Assembly: GCA_905236815.1 (NCBI GenBank)
Contig: CAJOPE010000100.1
Location: forward strand, 1-37,966
Direction of reading: 5' to 3'
Length of the DNA stretch: 37,966 bases
Source of the DNA: an uncultured Prevotella sp.
Lineage (GTDB): Bacteria > Bacteroidota > Bacteroidia > Bacteroidales > Bacteroidaceae
Shown here: positions 8,592 to 16,356 of the stretch, one piece after another
How positions within the stretch are numbered: position 1 is the first letter of the stretch
How the letters are laid out: the number at the start of each line of letters is the position of its first letter
The notes under the pieces: model-generated
What the model saw: the letters and a program-made list of their open reading frames with translations, nothing else
Told to the model about the DNA's origin: nothing
Database searches by the model: none
Made by a program: the position numbers and the translations under genes

Positions 8592-9980
8592 TTATTTTTC
8601 GTATTTTTCCTTGATATGTTCTTCATATTCGGCCAGTTCTCGCTCGTCGATATGAGCAAGTCCATAATGCTCATCATGCTGACTATAATCAAGTCCGACA
8701 CGCTCACTGGCAATGCTTACTCGCATTGGAATCACACGATCGATGAGCCAATAGCCCAAATAGCTCATTGCAAAGGTATAGGTGAACACCAGCAATACGG
8801 CCAGCAGGTGGAAAAGGAATACCACGAAACCGTCCCAACTACCGCTGATAAGGCCTTCTTGAATAAAAATACCCGTCATTACGGTTCCCACAATACCACC
8901 CGTTCCATGGGTAGGAAATACATCGAGTGCATCGTCCAAACGACTATGTGAACGCCAATAAACGGCAATATTACAAACGATAGTAATGATGAAAGCAATG
9001 AAAATACTCTGTCCTACGGTGACATAACCAGCCGATGGCGTGATGGCCACAAGACCGACTACACAACCCACGGCAGCACCCATAGCAGATGGTTTTCGTC
9101 CACGCAAACAGTCAAAGAAAATCCAAGTCATCATAGCAGTAGCCGAAGCTGTGTTCGTATTAAGGAAAGCCTTCACAGCCATACCATCCGCATGAAGCGA
9201 ACTTCCGGCGTTAAAGCCAAACCATCCCAGCCAGAGCATAGCAGCGCCCAGCAAAACAAAAGGAATATTAGCAGGCTCCTCCTTACGGGTATCGGCCGCT
9301 CTCCTACCCAAGAAGATGGCTCCAGCAAGTGCTGCAACGCCCGAAGAAGCATGTACCACAATTCCACCGGCAAAATCGACAACGCCCCAACGAAGGAACA
9401 AACCATCAGGATGCCAGGTCATGTGGGCCAAAGGACAATAGATAATAACGAAGAACCATATCATAAAGAACATGTAGGCCGAAAAGCGAACACGCTCGGC
9501 AAAGGAACCTGTAATCAGCGAAGGGGTGATGATGGCGAATTTCATCTGAAAAAGGGCATACAGTGCCAAAGGAATGGTGGCACCACCAAGAATCTTACCC
9601 GTAGGAGTGACATAAACATCAGCGCCCACATTCTGGAACATCAAGAAGGAGAAAGGATTGCCAATCATTCCGCCGATATCATCGCCGAAACAAAGACTAA
9701 AGCCAAATACCACCCATAAAACACTAATGAGACCCATGGCTATAAAACTCTGAAGCATCGTACTGATAACATTCTTGGCGCCCACCATACCGCCATAGAA
9801 GAAGGAGAGACCAGGCGTCATCATAAGCACGAAGATAGTTGCAGTAATTAACCAAGCCACATCTGCCCCATCAATTTTACTGAAATCACATTCAAATGAA
9901 GGTTCTGACGAAAACAAGCCGCAAATGGCAATGAGCGACATGGCTATCATCAGAATAACCCAACGTTTCTTAACTTTCAT
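8592..9980 (-). CDS. amt: Ammonium transporter Amt
   Basis: A 462-residue inner-membrane ammonium channel. It begins with a cleavable-looking hydrophobic segment (WVILMIAMSLIAICGLF) and then about eleven membrane helices. Family signatures seen are MMTPGLSFFYGGMVGAKNV, FAGGIVVHASSGVAALAGAIFLG and DVFPTHGTGGIVGTVMTG. The twin pore histidines are His210 and His358, spaced as in other Amt proteins. Cytoplasmic C-terminal tail ~45 residues (VSIASERVGLDYSQHDEHYGL). Amt genes are often paired with glnK; none is next to this one. A good promoter lies upstream; nitrogen control is likely from family knowledge but no specific operator was identified. Confidence 0.95.
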   Translation of the reverse strand: MKVKKRWVILMIAMSLIAICGLFSSEPSFECDFSKIDGADVAWLITATIFVLMMTPGLSFFYGGMVGAKNVISTMLQSFIAMGLISVLWVVFGFSLCFGDDIGGMIGNPFSFLMFQNVGADVYVTPTGKILGGATIPLALYALFQMKFAIITPSLITGSFAERVRFSAYMFFMIWFFVIIYCPLAHMTWHPDGLFLRWGVVDFAGGIVVHASSGVAALAGAIFLGRRAADTRKEEPANIPFVLLGAAMLWLGWFGFNAGSSLHADGMAVKAFLNTNTASATAMMTWIFFDCLRGRKPSAMGAAVGCVVGLVAITPSAGYVTVGQSIFIAFIITIVCNIAVYWRSHSRLDDALDVFPTHGTGGIVGTVMTGIFIQEGLISGSWDGFVVFLFHLLAVLLVFTYTFAMSYLGYWLIDRVIPMRVSIASERVGLDYSQHDEHYGLAHIDERELAEYEEHIKEKYEK

Positions 9981-10028
9981 ATTTCTGTTCTTTTATTGTT
10001 TTGTTCTCATTGTGCAATGTTCTGTATG

Positions 10029-10059
10029 CAAAATTAAAGCAAATTGTAAACGAATACAA
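10029..10059 (-). promoter_or_regulatory. Promoter of amt
   Basis: On the minus strand: TTG (complement of 10057-10059), 20-bp spacer, TAATTTTG (complement of 10029-10036). The leader to the ATG at 9980 is about 43 nt. Confidence 0.65.
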
Positions 10060-10268
10060 TATTTCGCAAACTTTTTGTTTCTAAGATTTTACCATAAATT
10101 ACAATTCGTAAGCAAAAGCACATATTTTACAAACATATTGTAAGCAGAAAAAGAAAATAATAACATCAAAAGCCATTTATAATTAGCTTTGTTGGTTAAT
10201 CATTCATCAAATGAAAAGGGAAAATATCAAAAGGGAAGTTGTGAAATAGAATCTGCACTTGCACCAGA

Positions 10269-10292
10269 ATTTAGAGCGATTGCGCCCTAAAT
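10269..10292. promoter_or_regulatory. Dyad upstream of the flotillin promoter
   Basis: ATTTAGAGCG, ATTG, CGCCCTAAAT: 10-bp arms with one mismatch. It ends about 45 bp before the -7 box and is GC-richer than its surroundings, so it may be an operator. The protein that would bind it is unknown. Confidence 0.4.
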
Positions 10293-10337
10293 CATACGAT
10301 TTTCACTAAAAAATTTTTCTATTAGCTAGATATTCGT

Positions 10338-10345
10338 TATATTTG
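10338..10345 (+). promoter_or_regulatory. -7 box of the flotillin gene
   Basis: TATATTTG followed by CAGAA, about 50 bp before the ATG at 10396. No TTG at the -33 position; the region there is T-rich. Confidence 0.55.
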
Positions 10346-10395
10346 CAGAAAGTAGAATAGATTAATTTTTAACATAACACTTAAATCGAAAAAGA

Positions 10396-11877
10396 ATGGA
10401 CTTAGTAACTTTAGCCGCTATTGGAGTAGGCGTTTTCCTGCTCGTAGTTCTGTTGTTTGTATCTTATGTAAAGGCTCCTCCTTCGTATGCCTTCATCATC
10501 TCAGGTCTTAGCCGTGAACCTCGTGTACTCATCGGATCGGGTGGTTTCCGCATTCCTTTCCTCGAGCGTCTCGACCGTGTTTACCTCGGACAGATTACTG
10601 TGGATATCAAGACTGAGGAGAGCGTACCTACCAACGACTTCATCAATGTGGATGTGGATGCTGTTGCAAAAATTCGTGTTACTCCTAATGCTGAGGGTAC
10701 CCGATTGGCAGCAAAGAACTTCCTCAACATGACTCCTAATATGATCGCAGAACAGTTGCAGGATTCTCTGCAGGGTAACATGCGTGAAATCATCGGTACA
10801 CTCGACCTTCGCTCTCTTAACACTGATCGTGATGGTTTCTCCGACCAGGTGATGAAGAAGGCGCTGCCTGATATGGCAAAACTCGGTATCGAGATTATCT
10901 CTTGCAATATTCAGAATGTTACCGATAAGGAAGGTTTGATTCACGACCTCGGTGCTGATAATACAGCGAAGATCAAGAAGGATGCTGCCATCAACAAGGC
11001 AAATGCTGAGCGCGATGTGAAGATTCAGATTGCTCATGCCGACAAGGAGGCGAATGATGCCCGCGTGGATGCAGATACTGCTATCGCCGTTAAGAACAAC
11101 GACCTCGCCTTGAAGCGTGCTTCGCTGAAGCAACAGGCCGATACAGCTCAGGCTGATGCCGATGCTGCTTACTCTATTCAGCAGCAGGAGCAGCAGAAGA
11201 CGATCAATATCAAGACCGTTGAGGCTGAAATCGAAAAGACTCGCCGTGAGCAGACGCTTTCTCAGGAACAGATCGTGATCAAGCAGAACCAGTTGGCTGC
11301 TGAGGTTGAGAAGAAGGCAGATGCTGATAAGTATCAGATTCAGAAGAATGCTGAGGCTGACTTAGAGCAGCGCAAGCGTGTGGCTGAGGCTCAGAAATAT
11401 GAGGCTGAGCAGAAGGCGCTCGCACAAAATGCTGCTTCTGAGGCTACTCGTTATCAGCTGGAGCAGGAGGCTATCGGTATCAAGGCCAAGGGTGAGGCTG
11501 AGGCTTATGCTATCCAGAAGAAGGGAGAGGCTGAGGCTGAGGCTATGAACAAGAAGGCTGAGGCTTATAAGAAATATAACAATGCCGCTATCGCACAGAT
11601 GATGATCGAGGTATTGCCTCAGATTGTGGAGAATGTGGCTAAGCCTATGAGTGCTATTAAGGATGTGAACATCTATAGTGGCGATGGCAAGGGCATCTCT
11701 TCGATGAGCGGTAATATCCCTGTTGCTATCAAGCAGGCTTTCGATGTAGTGAAGTCGGCTACAGGTGTGGATATGTCTGACATCATGCGTGCTGGCTCTA
11801 TCGAGGCTAAGACTACTCGCAACATCAACCTCAATGGTGAGGCACAGGATGTTGTAGATGGATTGAAGAAGGACTAA
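10396..11877 (+). CDS. Flotillin-like SPFH-domain membrane protein
   Basis: A 493-residue protein with an N-terminal membrane anchor (residues ~5-25, TLAAIGVGVFLLVVLLFVSYV), an SPFH/band-7 domain (~28-190, starting APPSYAFIISGLSREPRVLIGSGGFRIPFLERLDRVYL) and a long Ala/Glu/Lys/Gln-rich coiled coil (~190-410) with the EAEA-type repeats of flotillins (GEAEAYAIQKKGEAEAEAMN). Flotillins oligomerise and scaffold membrane microdomains. The C-terminal ~90 residues form a globular tail (IAQMMIEVLPQIVENVAKPMSAI). No NfeD partner gene is adjacent; the gene is monocistronic with its own promoter. Family call is secure, the specific role in this cell unknown. Confidence 0.92.
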   Translation: MDLVTLAAIGVGVFLLVVLLFVSYVKAPPSYAFIISGLSREPRVLIGSGGFRIPFLERLDRVYLGQITVDIKTEESVPTNDFINVDVDAVAKIRVTPNAEGTRLAAKNFLNMTPNMIAEQLQDSLQGNMREIIGTLDLRSLNTDRDGFSDQVMKKALPDMAKLGIEIISCNIQNVTDKEGLIHDLGADNTAKIKKDAAINKANAERDVKIQIAHADKEANDARVDADTAIAVKNNDLALKRASLKQQADTAQADADAAYSIQQQEQQKTINIKTVEAEIEKTRREQTLSQEQIVIKQNQLAAEVEKKADADKYQIQKNAEADLEQRKRVAEAQKYEAEQKALAQNAASEATRYQLEQEAIGIKAKGEAEAYAIQKKGEAEAEAMNKKAEAYKKYNNAAIAQMMIEVLPQIVENVAKPMSAIKDVNIYSGDGKGISSMSGNIPVAIKQAFDVVKSATGVDMSDIMRAGSIEAKTTRNINLNGEAQDVVDGLKKD

Positions 11878-11898
11878 CATCCTTCTTCTCCGGATTTT
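11865..11898 (+). terminator. Probable terminator overlapping the flotillin stop codon
   Basis: GAAGAAGGA (11865-11873), loop CTAACA containing the stop, TCCTTCTTC (11880-11888), then TCCGGATTTTT. The T-run is displaced by about five bases from the stem. Confidence 0.5.
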
Positions 11899-12004
11899 TG
11901 ATTAGAGATTAATGATTGGGGATTAATTGTTTATCTCTCAACATTGGGGATTTATGATTAGGGATTTATCATTGATCTCATAATCGATGATCTACGATTA
12001 AGAA
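11893..12004. repeat. Degenerate GATTAGGGATTTAT-like repeats
   Basis: Several imperfect copies of a unit related to GATTAGGGATTTAT follow each other (TGATTAGAGATTAATGATTG, GGGGATTTATGATTAGGGAT). They end in a hairpin: ATCATTGAT (11968-11976) pairs with ATCGATGAT (11983-11991) with one G-U pair. Low-complexity and non-coding. Confidence 0.5.
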
Positions 12005-12067
12005 GATAAAAGCAAGGGTATGTCACAAAATTTAGCAGCAAAGCTAATAGGACTCGTGGCATCCCCT

Positions 12068-12106
12068 CGCTTTGATCTCTCCCACCTTTGTGGGAGGAAA
12101 CCACTA
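12068..12106. repeat. Intergenic hairpin, copy 2 of a possible small family
   Basis: CTCCCAC (12079-12085), loop CTTT, GTGGGAG (12090-12096). The left flank CTTTGATCT and right flank GAAACCACTA resemble those of the palindrome at 1414-1448. No T-run follows, so it is not a normal terminator. Confidence 0.5.
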
Positions 12107-12152
12107 AATTACGCTATATTGCAAAAAGCCTTTCATTCACTAATTTGAAAGG

Positions 12153-12171
12153 AAATGTAACGAATTTAAAA
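12153..12171 (+). promoter_or_regulatory. Candidate HTCS operator, copy in front of the HTCS gene
   Basis: AAATGTAACGAATTTAAAA. It matches 18 of 19 bases of the complement of 16156-16174 in front of the SusC operon. It lies 22 bp upstream of the -7 box, where a regulator could touch RNA polymerase. No search outside these two promoters was possible. Confidence 0.5.
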
Positions 12172-12192
12172 ACACAGAACGAGAAAATACAC

Positions 12193-12200
12193 TATTTTTG
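12193..12200 (+). promoter_or_regulatory. -7 box of the HTCS gene
   Basis: TATTTTTG followed by CC, about 43 bp before the ATG at 12244. No TTG at -33; the 19-nt motif occupies that position, which suits an activated promoter. Confidence 0.5.
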
Positions 12201-12243
12201 CCAACGAAATAAACCAAACCTTAAAACTAGAACGTAAATTAAA

Positions 12244-15200
12244 ATGAAATTTTCTAGAACTTTCAAATTTGTTGCATTGCAAATTTGTTACATTGCAGCA
12301 CTTTGCTTGCTGCCTATGTGCGTTTTTGCAGAAAATGGATGGATGTATCCGGCAGAACACCTCTCTAGCAGTAGGTCGCTTTGCATCACTCAAGACAAGT
12401 ATGGATACATCTGGATTGGAACAGAAGATGGACTTAACCGCTTTGACGGCTATCATTTCATTCATTATAAATATGAGAGTGGAAATGAAAGAAGTCTCTC
12501 GAGTTTTGATGTAAATGCTCTTCACACTTCCAAGAATGGGGAATTATGGATTGGAACGGGTAAGGGCATATGCCGCTTCGACTATAGACATAATGATTTT
12601 ATACGCTATAAATTTCCAACCAAACAGCAACCTCGTGTTTCCAGCTTTCTGGAAACTTCGGATGGAAACCTAATCTTTGGTACAGATGGCTTTGGTGCCT
12701 TCAGACTGAAGGGTAACCAACTCGTTTCGTATATTCAGCCTCGTCCTCGCAAAGGAGATGGCTTCTACTCTAGAATGTTCGAGGATGATGAGGGTACCTT
12801 ATGGCATTCGGGCTATACATCGGAATTGATCGCTATTCGCAAGGGAAAGGGTAAATGGAATTTCAAGAACTATCCTTGCGACAAGGGATTTGCACATGTT
12901 TTCTGCAAGATGGACTCCAGAGGATTTCTTGCTATCTGCACGAATGGTATCGTGCGCTATGATTATTCTACTGGTAAGCTCTCGGATGCTGGTTATGACC
13001 TATCTGCTCTGAAGGGGGCCATGATTGAGAAAGCATTCAAGAGTTGTCGCAATTATATCTTCCTCGGAACAAGAGGAAAGGGTGTCTTCTATATAAAAAG
13101 AGGGGAACGAAAGGCGATTCCTATTAAAGTGAATGGTTCGCAGATCGTTGAGAGCGGAACCGTAAATGCATTTGCTGAAGACAATCATCACAACATCTGG
13201 ATGAGTTGCTATCGTACTGGTATCTACGAGCTTACACACCATACAGAGGTTTTCCGCTTTTGGAATATGGAGACTTCGGTGAACCCATCGGGCTGTCTGC
13301 TTTCGGGTATCGCTCCTGATGGCCAAGGGGGTATTCTCGCAATATGCAATCGTGGAGGAATCAATCATTTCTCGCCGGATGGAACCATCAAGGCGCACTA
13401 TAACACACCCGGTTGCATAACTTCTATTCTAAGAGACGAGAAGGGGAATATATGGATTAGCGGAAACAAGCACTTGTGGCTTTTCAATCTGGCCACCAAG
13501 ACTTGCACAGAGAAGATTTCGGATGGTGAAGCTGATATATGTCACATGGCTTCAGATGGAAAGGGAAATCTATACTATGCCGTTGCAGGATACGGTCTGG
13601 GTGTTTACAATATTGCTTCGGGCAAGCGCTCGCTCTATGCACCAGGACCGAATAATTCACCAAAGGGTTTCTTGAACAATGGATGGATTCAGCATGTGAT
13701 GGTGGATAGCAAGGGAATGGTATGGGTATCCTCGGCTGATGGTGTTAACTGTCTTGATCCTCGCACTCAGAACTTCCTTTCGCAAGGATGGAATGGACTG
13801 CTGAGAGGAAAATGTTGTTATTGCACGATCGAGGATGGAAGAGGAAATATCGTGATAGGAACGCCACAAGGTTTATACCTATATAAAAGAAAGGAGCGGA
13901 AACTAGGATTGTTTCATGGTTCGAAGGAACTTAGCTCGCTGCAGATCTATAGTATGGCGCTAGATAACAAGAACGATCTATGGATAAGTACCTCAAAGGG
14001 TATCTGGCATTACAACTATAGCAAGAAGCAATTTATAAGCTATGTGAATGACAATGGGCAGAATCAGCGGAAATATATTCAGGATGCCTCGGTGAGACTA
14101 GGCGATGGAAGACTCGTTTTCGGTACCGACCAGGGTATGATTGCCTTTTGTCCGGTAAAGGCTCAGCATAACCCTACTGCCCTCGGCAACATCTTTGTAT
14201 CGGCTTTTCATGTGGATGGTAAACCACAAGATAATTTCTGCTATAAATTCGAGATACCTAGCGGTAGTAACAGCTTCACCTTCGATTTCTCGCTGATGAA
14301 CTATTACAATATGGAGAATGTGATCTACCAATATCGCATTGATGGAGGCAGATGGGTTTCCTCGGAGGAAGGCAACAACACCTTCACTTTCAACCGTGTG
14401 AGAGCTGGTAGCTACAAGATGGAGTTGAGAGCAAAACTGAATGGGGTTTATACACCTGTAAAGACGATCTATTTGGAAGTGCTTGCTCCTTGGTATGCCA
14501 GCAAATGGGCTTATCTATTTTACTTGATGCTCTTCCTGGCTCTTGCCTACTGGGGATATACTTGGTATCGCCATCGACTGAAGTCGCACTACGAAGAGCA
14601 AAAGATGAAATTCCTCATCAATGCCACGCACGATATTCGGTCGCCGCTCACCCTCATAATGGGTCCGCTAAAGAAACTACGTAATACCGTAACCGACGAT
14701 GATTCGAAAAGATATGTGGATATTATCGGAAGAAATGCCGACCGAATGTTGACGCTCGTAAATCAGATTCTGGATATTCGCAAGCTAGACAAGGAGCAAA
14801 TGAAGATTCATTGCCGGAAGGTGGATATGGTGGCTATGGTAAACGGAATAACTGCTCTTTTCCAATTCAATGCAAAGGAAAGAGGCATTTCGATTGTGCA
14901 AAAACACAACAAGGAAAGCATCTATGCCTATGTGGACCGCTATAACTTTGAAAAGGTGATTACCAACTTACTCTCGAATGCCATGAAGTACTCGTTTGAT
15001 GGAGGAAGTATAGAAATTTCCATTGAGGAGGAGGAAAAGCAGATATTGATTATGGTGGCCGATGATGGCATCGGCTATAATAAAGAGGAGGAAAGCCGAC
15101 TCTTCGACCGTTTCTATCAAGGCAAGAACTCGAGGGGTTATAATATAGGTGGAACTGGTATCGGCCTCAACCTCTGCAAGCAACTCGTACAAATGCATGG

Positions 15201-16125
15201 TGGAGAGATAAAGGCTATCCAACGGCCAGATGGGAAACGAGGGGCATGTTTCATGATTACCTTGCCTGCAGGAAAGGAACATCTAAACGCCGACCAACTG
15301 GATGAGGAGTTGAAAGCCAGCAAGGAAAATGGAACGATGAAAGCCAGCAAGAACTATCGCTTGCTGGTGGCCGATGATGACGTGGAAGTTGCACGATACA
15401 TCAAAATGGAGCTTAGTCAATGGTATAAGTCGGATATTGTTACCAATGGAAAGGATGCACTAAATGCCTTGCTCAATGACAAATACGACTTGCTGATAAG
15501 TGATGTGATTATGCCGGAAATGGATGGCATCACTCTGCTGAAGAATATCAAGGGAAATCCAAATATCAGCGACGTTCCGGTAATTCTGCTCACCTCTAAA
15601 GCAGAAGTGGATGACCGACTTCAAGGTTTGAAATGCGGTGCCGATGCCTTTATCGCCAAGCCTTTCTCGATTAATGAGCTACATATTACGATCGACAATC
15701 TGGTAGATAATGTGCGAAGACTGAAAGGAAAATTCTCGGGTAATCAGTCGCAAAAAGACAAGGTGGAGAATGTTACCATGAAGAGCGATGATTCGCTGCT
15801 GATGGAAAAGGTGATGAAATCGGTGAACGAGAATTATACCGATTCCTCGTATAATGTGGAGCGAATGGCCGAGGATGTCGGCTTGAGTCGTGTTCAGTTG
15901 CATCGAAGACTAAAGGAAATAACTGGTGTTCCTGCAAGTGATTTCATTAGAAATATCCGATTGGAACAAGCGGCACGAATCATAAAGGAGAAGAAAGTAA
16001 ACGTAAGTCAGGTGGCTTATTCGGTAGGATTTAATAGTCATGCCCACTTCTCTACCCTCTTCAAGAAATACTATGGTGTATCGCCTAGCGAGTATGCCGA
16101 CAAGGAACATTTTACAGATAAATAA
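12244..16125 (+). CDS. Hybrid two-component system sensor/regulator (HTCS) of the PUL
   Basis: A 1293-residue one-chain sensor, kinase and transcription factor. Order: signal peptide (to about residue 30, ending VFA), periplasmic two-component propeller repeats to ~660 (repeated motifs such as YGYIWIGTEDGLNRFDG and NGELWIGTGKGICRFD), a Y_Y_Y domain (~685-745), one membrane segment (~754-774), HisKA with His796 in NATHDIRSPLTL, HATPase with N-box FEKVITNLLSNAMKYS (~902) and G-box ADDGIGY and GGTGIGLNL, a receiver with Asp1087 in LISDVIMPEMDG, and a C-terminal AraC-type helix-turn-helix (~1195-1290). All key residues are present. HTCS proteins bind an oligosaccharide in the periplasm and switch on the neighbouring PUL; the operon starts 231 bp downstream. 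In known xylan PULs the regulator has this architecture. Confidence 0.96.
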   Translation: MKFSRTFKFVALQICYIAALCLLPMCVFAENGWMYPAEHLSSSRSLCITQDKYGYIWIGTEDGLNRFDGYHFIHYKYESGNERSLSSFDVNALHTSKNGELWIGTGKGICRFDYRHNDFIRYKFPTKQQPRVSSFLETSDGNLIFGTDGFGAFRLKGNQLVSYIQPRPRKGDGFYSRMFEDDEGTLWHSGYTSELIAIRKGKGKWNFKNYPCDKGFAHVFCKMDSRGFLAICTNGIVRYDYSTGKLSDAGYDLSALKGAMIEKAFKSCRNYIFLGTRGKGVFYIKRGERKAIPIKVNGSQIVESGTVNAFAEDNHHNIWMSCYRTGIYELTHHTEVFRFWNMETSVNPSGCLLSGIAPDGQGGILAICNRGGINHFSPDGTIKAHYNTPGCITSILRDEKGNIWISGNKHLWLFNLATKTCTEKISDGEADICHMASDGKGNLYYAVAGYGLGVYNIASGKRSLYAPGPNNSPKGFLNNGWIQHVMVDSKGMVWVSSADGVNCLDPRTQNFLSQGWNGLLRGKCCYCTIEDGRGNIVIGTPQGLYLYKRKERKLGLFHGSKELSSLQIYSMALDNKNDLWISTSKGIWHYNYSKKQFISYVNDNGQNQRKYIQDASVRLGDGRLVFGTDQGMIAFCPVKAQHNPTALGNIFVSAFHVDGKPQDNFCYKFEIPSGSNSFTFDFSLMNYYNMENVIYQYRIDGGRWVSSEEGNNTFTFNRVRAGSYKMELRAKLNGVYTPVKTIYLEVLAPWYASKWAYLFYLMLFLALAYWGYTWYRHRLKSHYEEQKMKFLINATHDIRSPLTLIMGPLKKLRNTVTDDDSKRYVDIIGRNADRMLTLVNQILDIRKLDKEQMKIHCRKVDMVAMVNGITALFQFNAKERGISIVQKHNKESIYAYVDRYNFEKVITNLLSNAMKYSFDGGSIEISIEEEEKQILIMVADDGIGYNKEEESRLFDRFYQGKNSRGYNIGGTGIGLNLCKQLVQMHGGEIKAIQRPDGKRGACFMITLPAGKEHLNADQLDEELKASKENGTMKASKNYRLLVADDDVEVARYIKMELSQWYKSDIVTNGKDALNALLNDKYDLLISDVIMPEMDGITLLKNIKGNPNISDVPVILLTSKAEVDDRLQGLKCGADAFIAKPFSINELHITIDNLVDNVRRLKGKFSGNQSQKDKVENVTMKSDDSLLMEKVMKSVNENYTDSSYNVERMAEDVGLSRVQLHRRLKEITGVPASDFIRNIRLEQAARIIKEKKVNVSQVAYSVGFNSHAHFSTLFKKYYGVSPSEYADKEHFTDK

Positions 16126-16129
16126 AAGG

Positions 16130-16159
16130 AAATCCTCTCCAGAAATGGAGGGGATTTTT
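16130..16159 (+). terminator. Terminator after the HTCS gene
   Basis: AAATCCTCTCC (16130-16140), loop AGAAAT, GGAGGGGATTT with one G-U pair, then T-run ending 16159. It separates the HTCS gene from the SusC operon. Confidence 0.8.
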
Positions 16160-16174
16160 CAATTCGTTACATTT
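16156..16174 (-). promoter_or_regulatory. Candidate HTCS operator, inverted copy in front of the SusC operon
   Basis: The complement reads AAATGTAACGAATTGAAAA, 18/19 identical to 12153-12171; 14 bases in a row are exact. The left end overlaps the HTCS terminator T-run, but the core does not. Part of it forms a small dyad with the next bases (TTCGTT 16163-16168, AACGAA 16175-16180). Confidence 0.5.
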
Positions 16175-16178
16175 AACG

Positions 16179-16208
16179 AACGATACAAACAAACACGAAA
16201 CAACGATA
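16179..16208 (+). promoter_or_regulatory. AACGATA direct repeat in the SusC control region
   Basis: AACGATA occurs at 16179-16185 and 16202-16208, 23 bp apart, close to two helical turns. AraC-type proteins often bind direct repeats at such spacing. Weak evidence alone. Confidence 0.3.
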
Positions 16209-16235
16209 GTTTATCGCTAAAAAAGCAAAAAAACA

Positions 16236-16254
16236 AGATGTAACAATTTAGAAA
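16236..16254 (+). promoter_or_regulatory. Weaker third copy of the candidate operator
   Basis: AGATGTAACAATTTAGAAA aligns with the 19-nt motif after allowing one missing base, and lies in direct orientation about 43 bp upstream of the presumed -7 box. Confidence 0.3.
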
Positions 16255-16296
16255 GCTGATGCAACGAATGAGATAGTATATTAATGAGGCTTGTTG

Positions 16297-16304
16297 TACT
16301 TTTA
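16297..16304 (+). promoter_or_regulatory. Possible -7 box of the SusC operon
   Basis: TACTTTTA deviates at the last base from TAnnTTTG, as expected for an activator-dependent promoter. No TTG at -33. It would give a leader of about 47 nt. Confidence 0.35.
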
Positions 16305-16316
16305 CACCCGTTTTTT

Positions 16317-16328
16317 AAGCATGAATAA
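16317..16328 (+). repeat. AAGCATGAATAA 12-mer in the SusC leader
   Basis: The same 12-mer is on the minus strand at 7590-7601 (inside the candidate sRNA) and at 7863-7874. Here it lies in the presumed 5' leader, 28 bp before the start codon. Confidence 0.35.
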
Positions 16329-16356
16329 ATTATAATACCTCAAAGAAAAACAAGAG

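Larger units (their letters stand above)
10060..10395. other. Divergent control region between amt and the flotillin gene
   Basis: No ORF of note. Besides the amt and flotillin promoters it contains a possible extra -7 box TAGCTTTG (10184-10191, plus strand, no -33 partner) and the dyad at 10269-10292. Confidence 0.5.

Noticed and set aside
11150..11580. EAEA-type internal repeats in the flotillin gene as a mobile or repeat element
   Set aside because: They are the normal coiled-coil repeats of flotillins.
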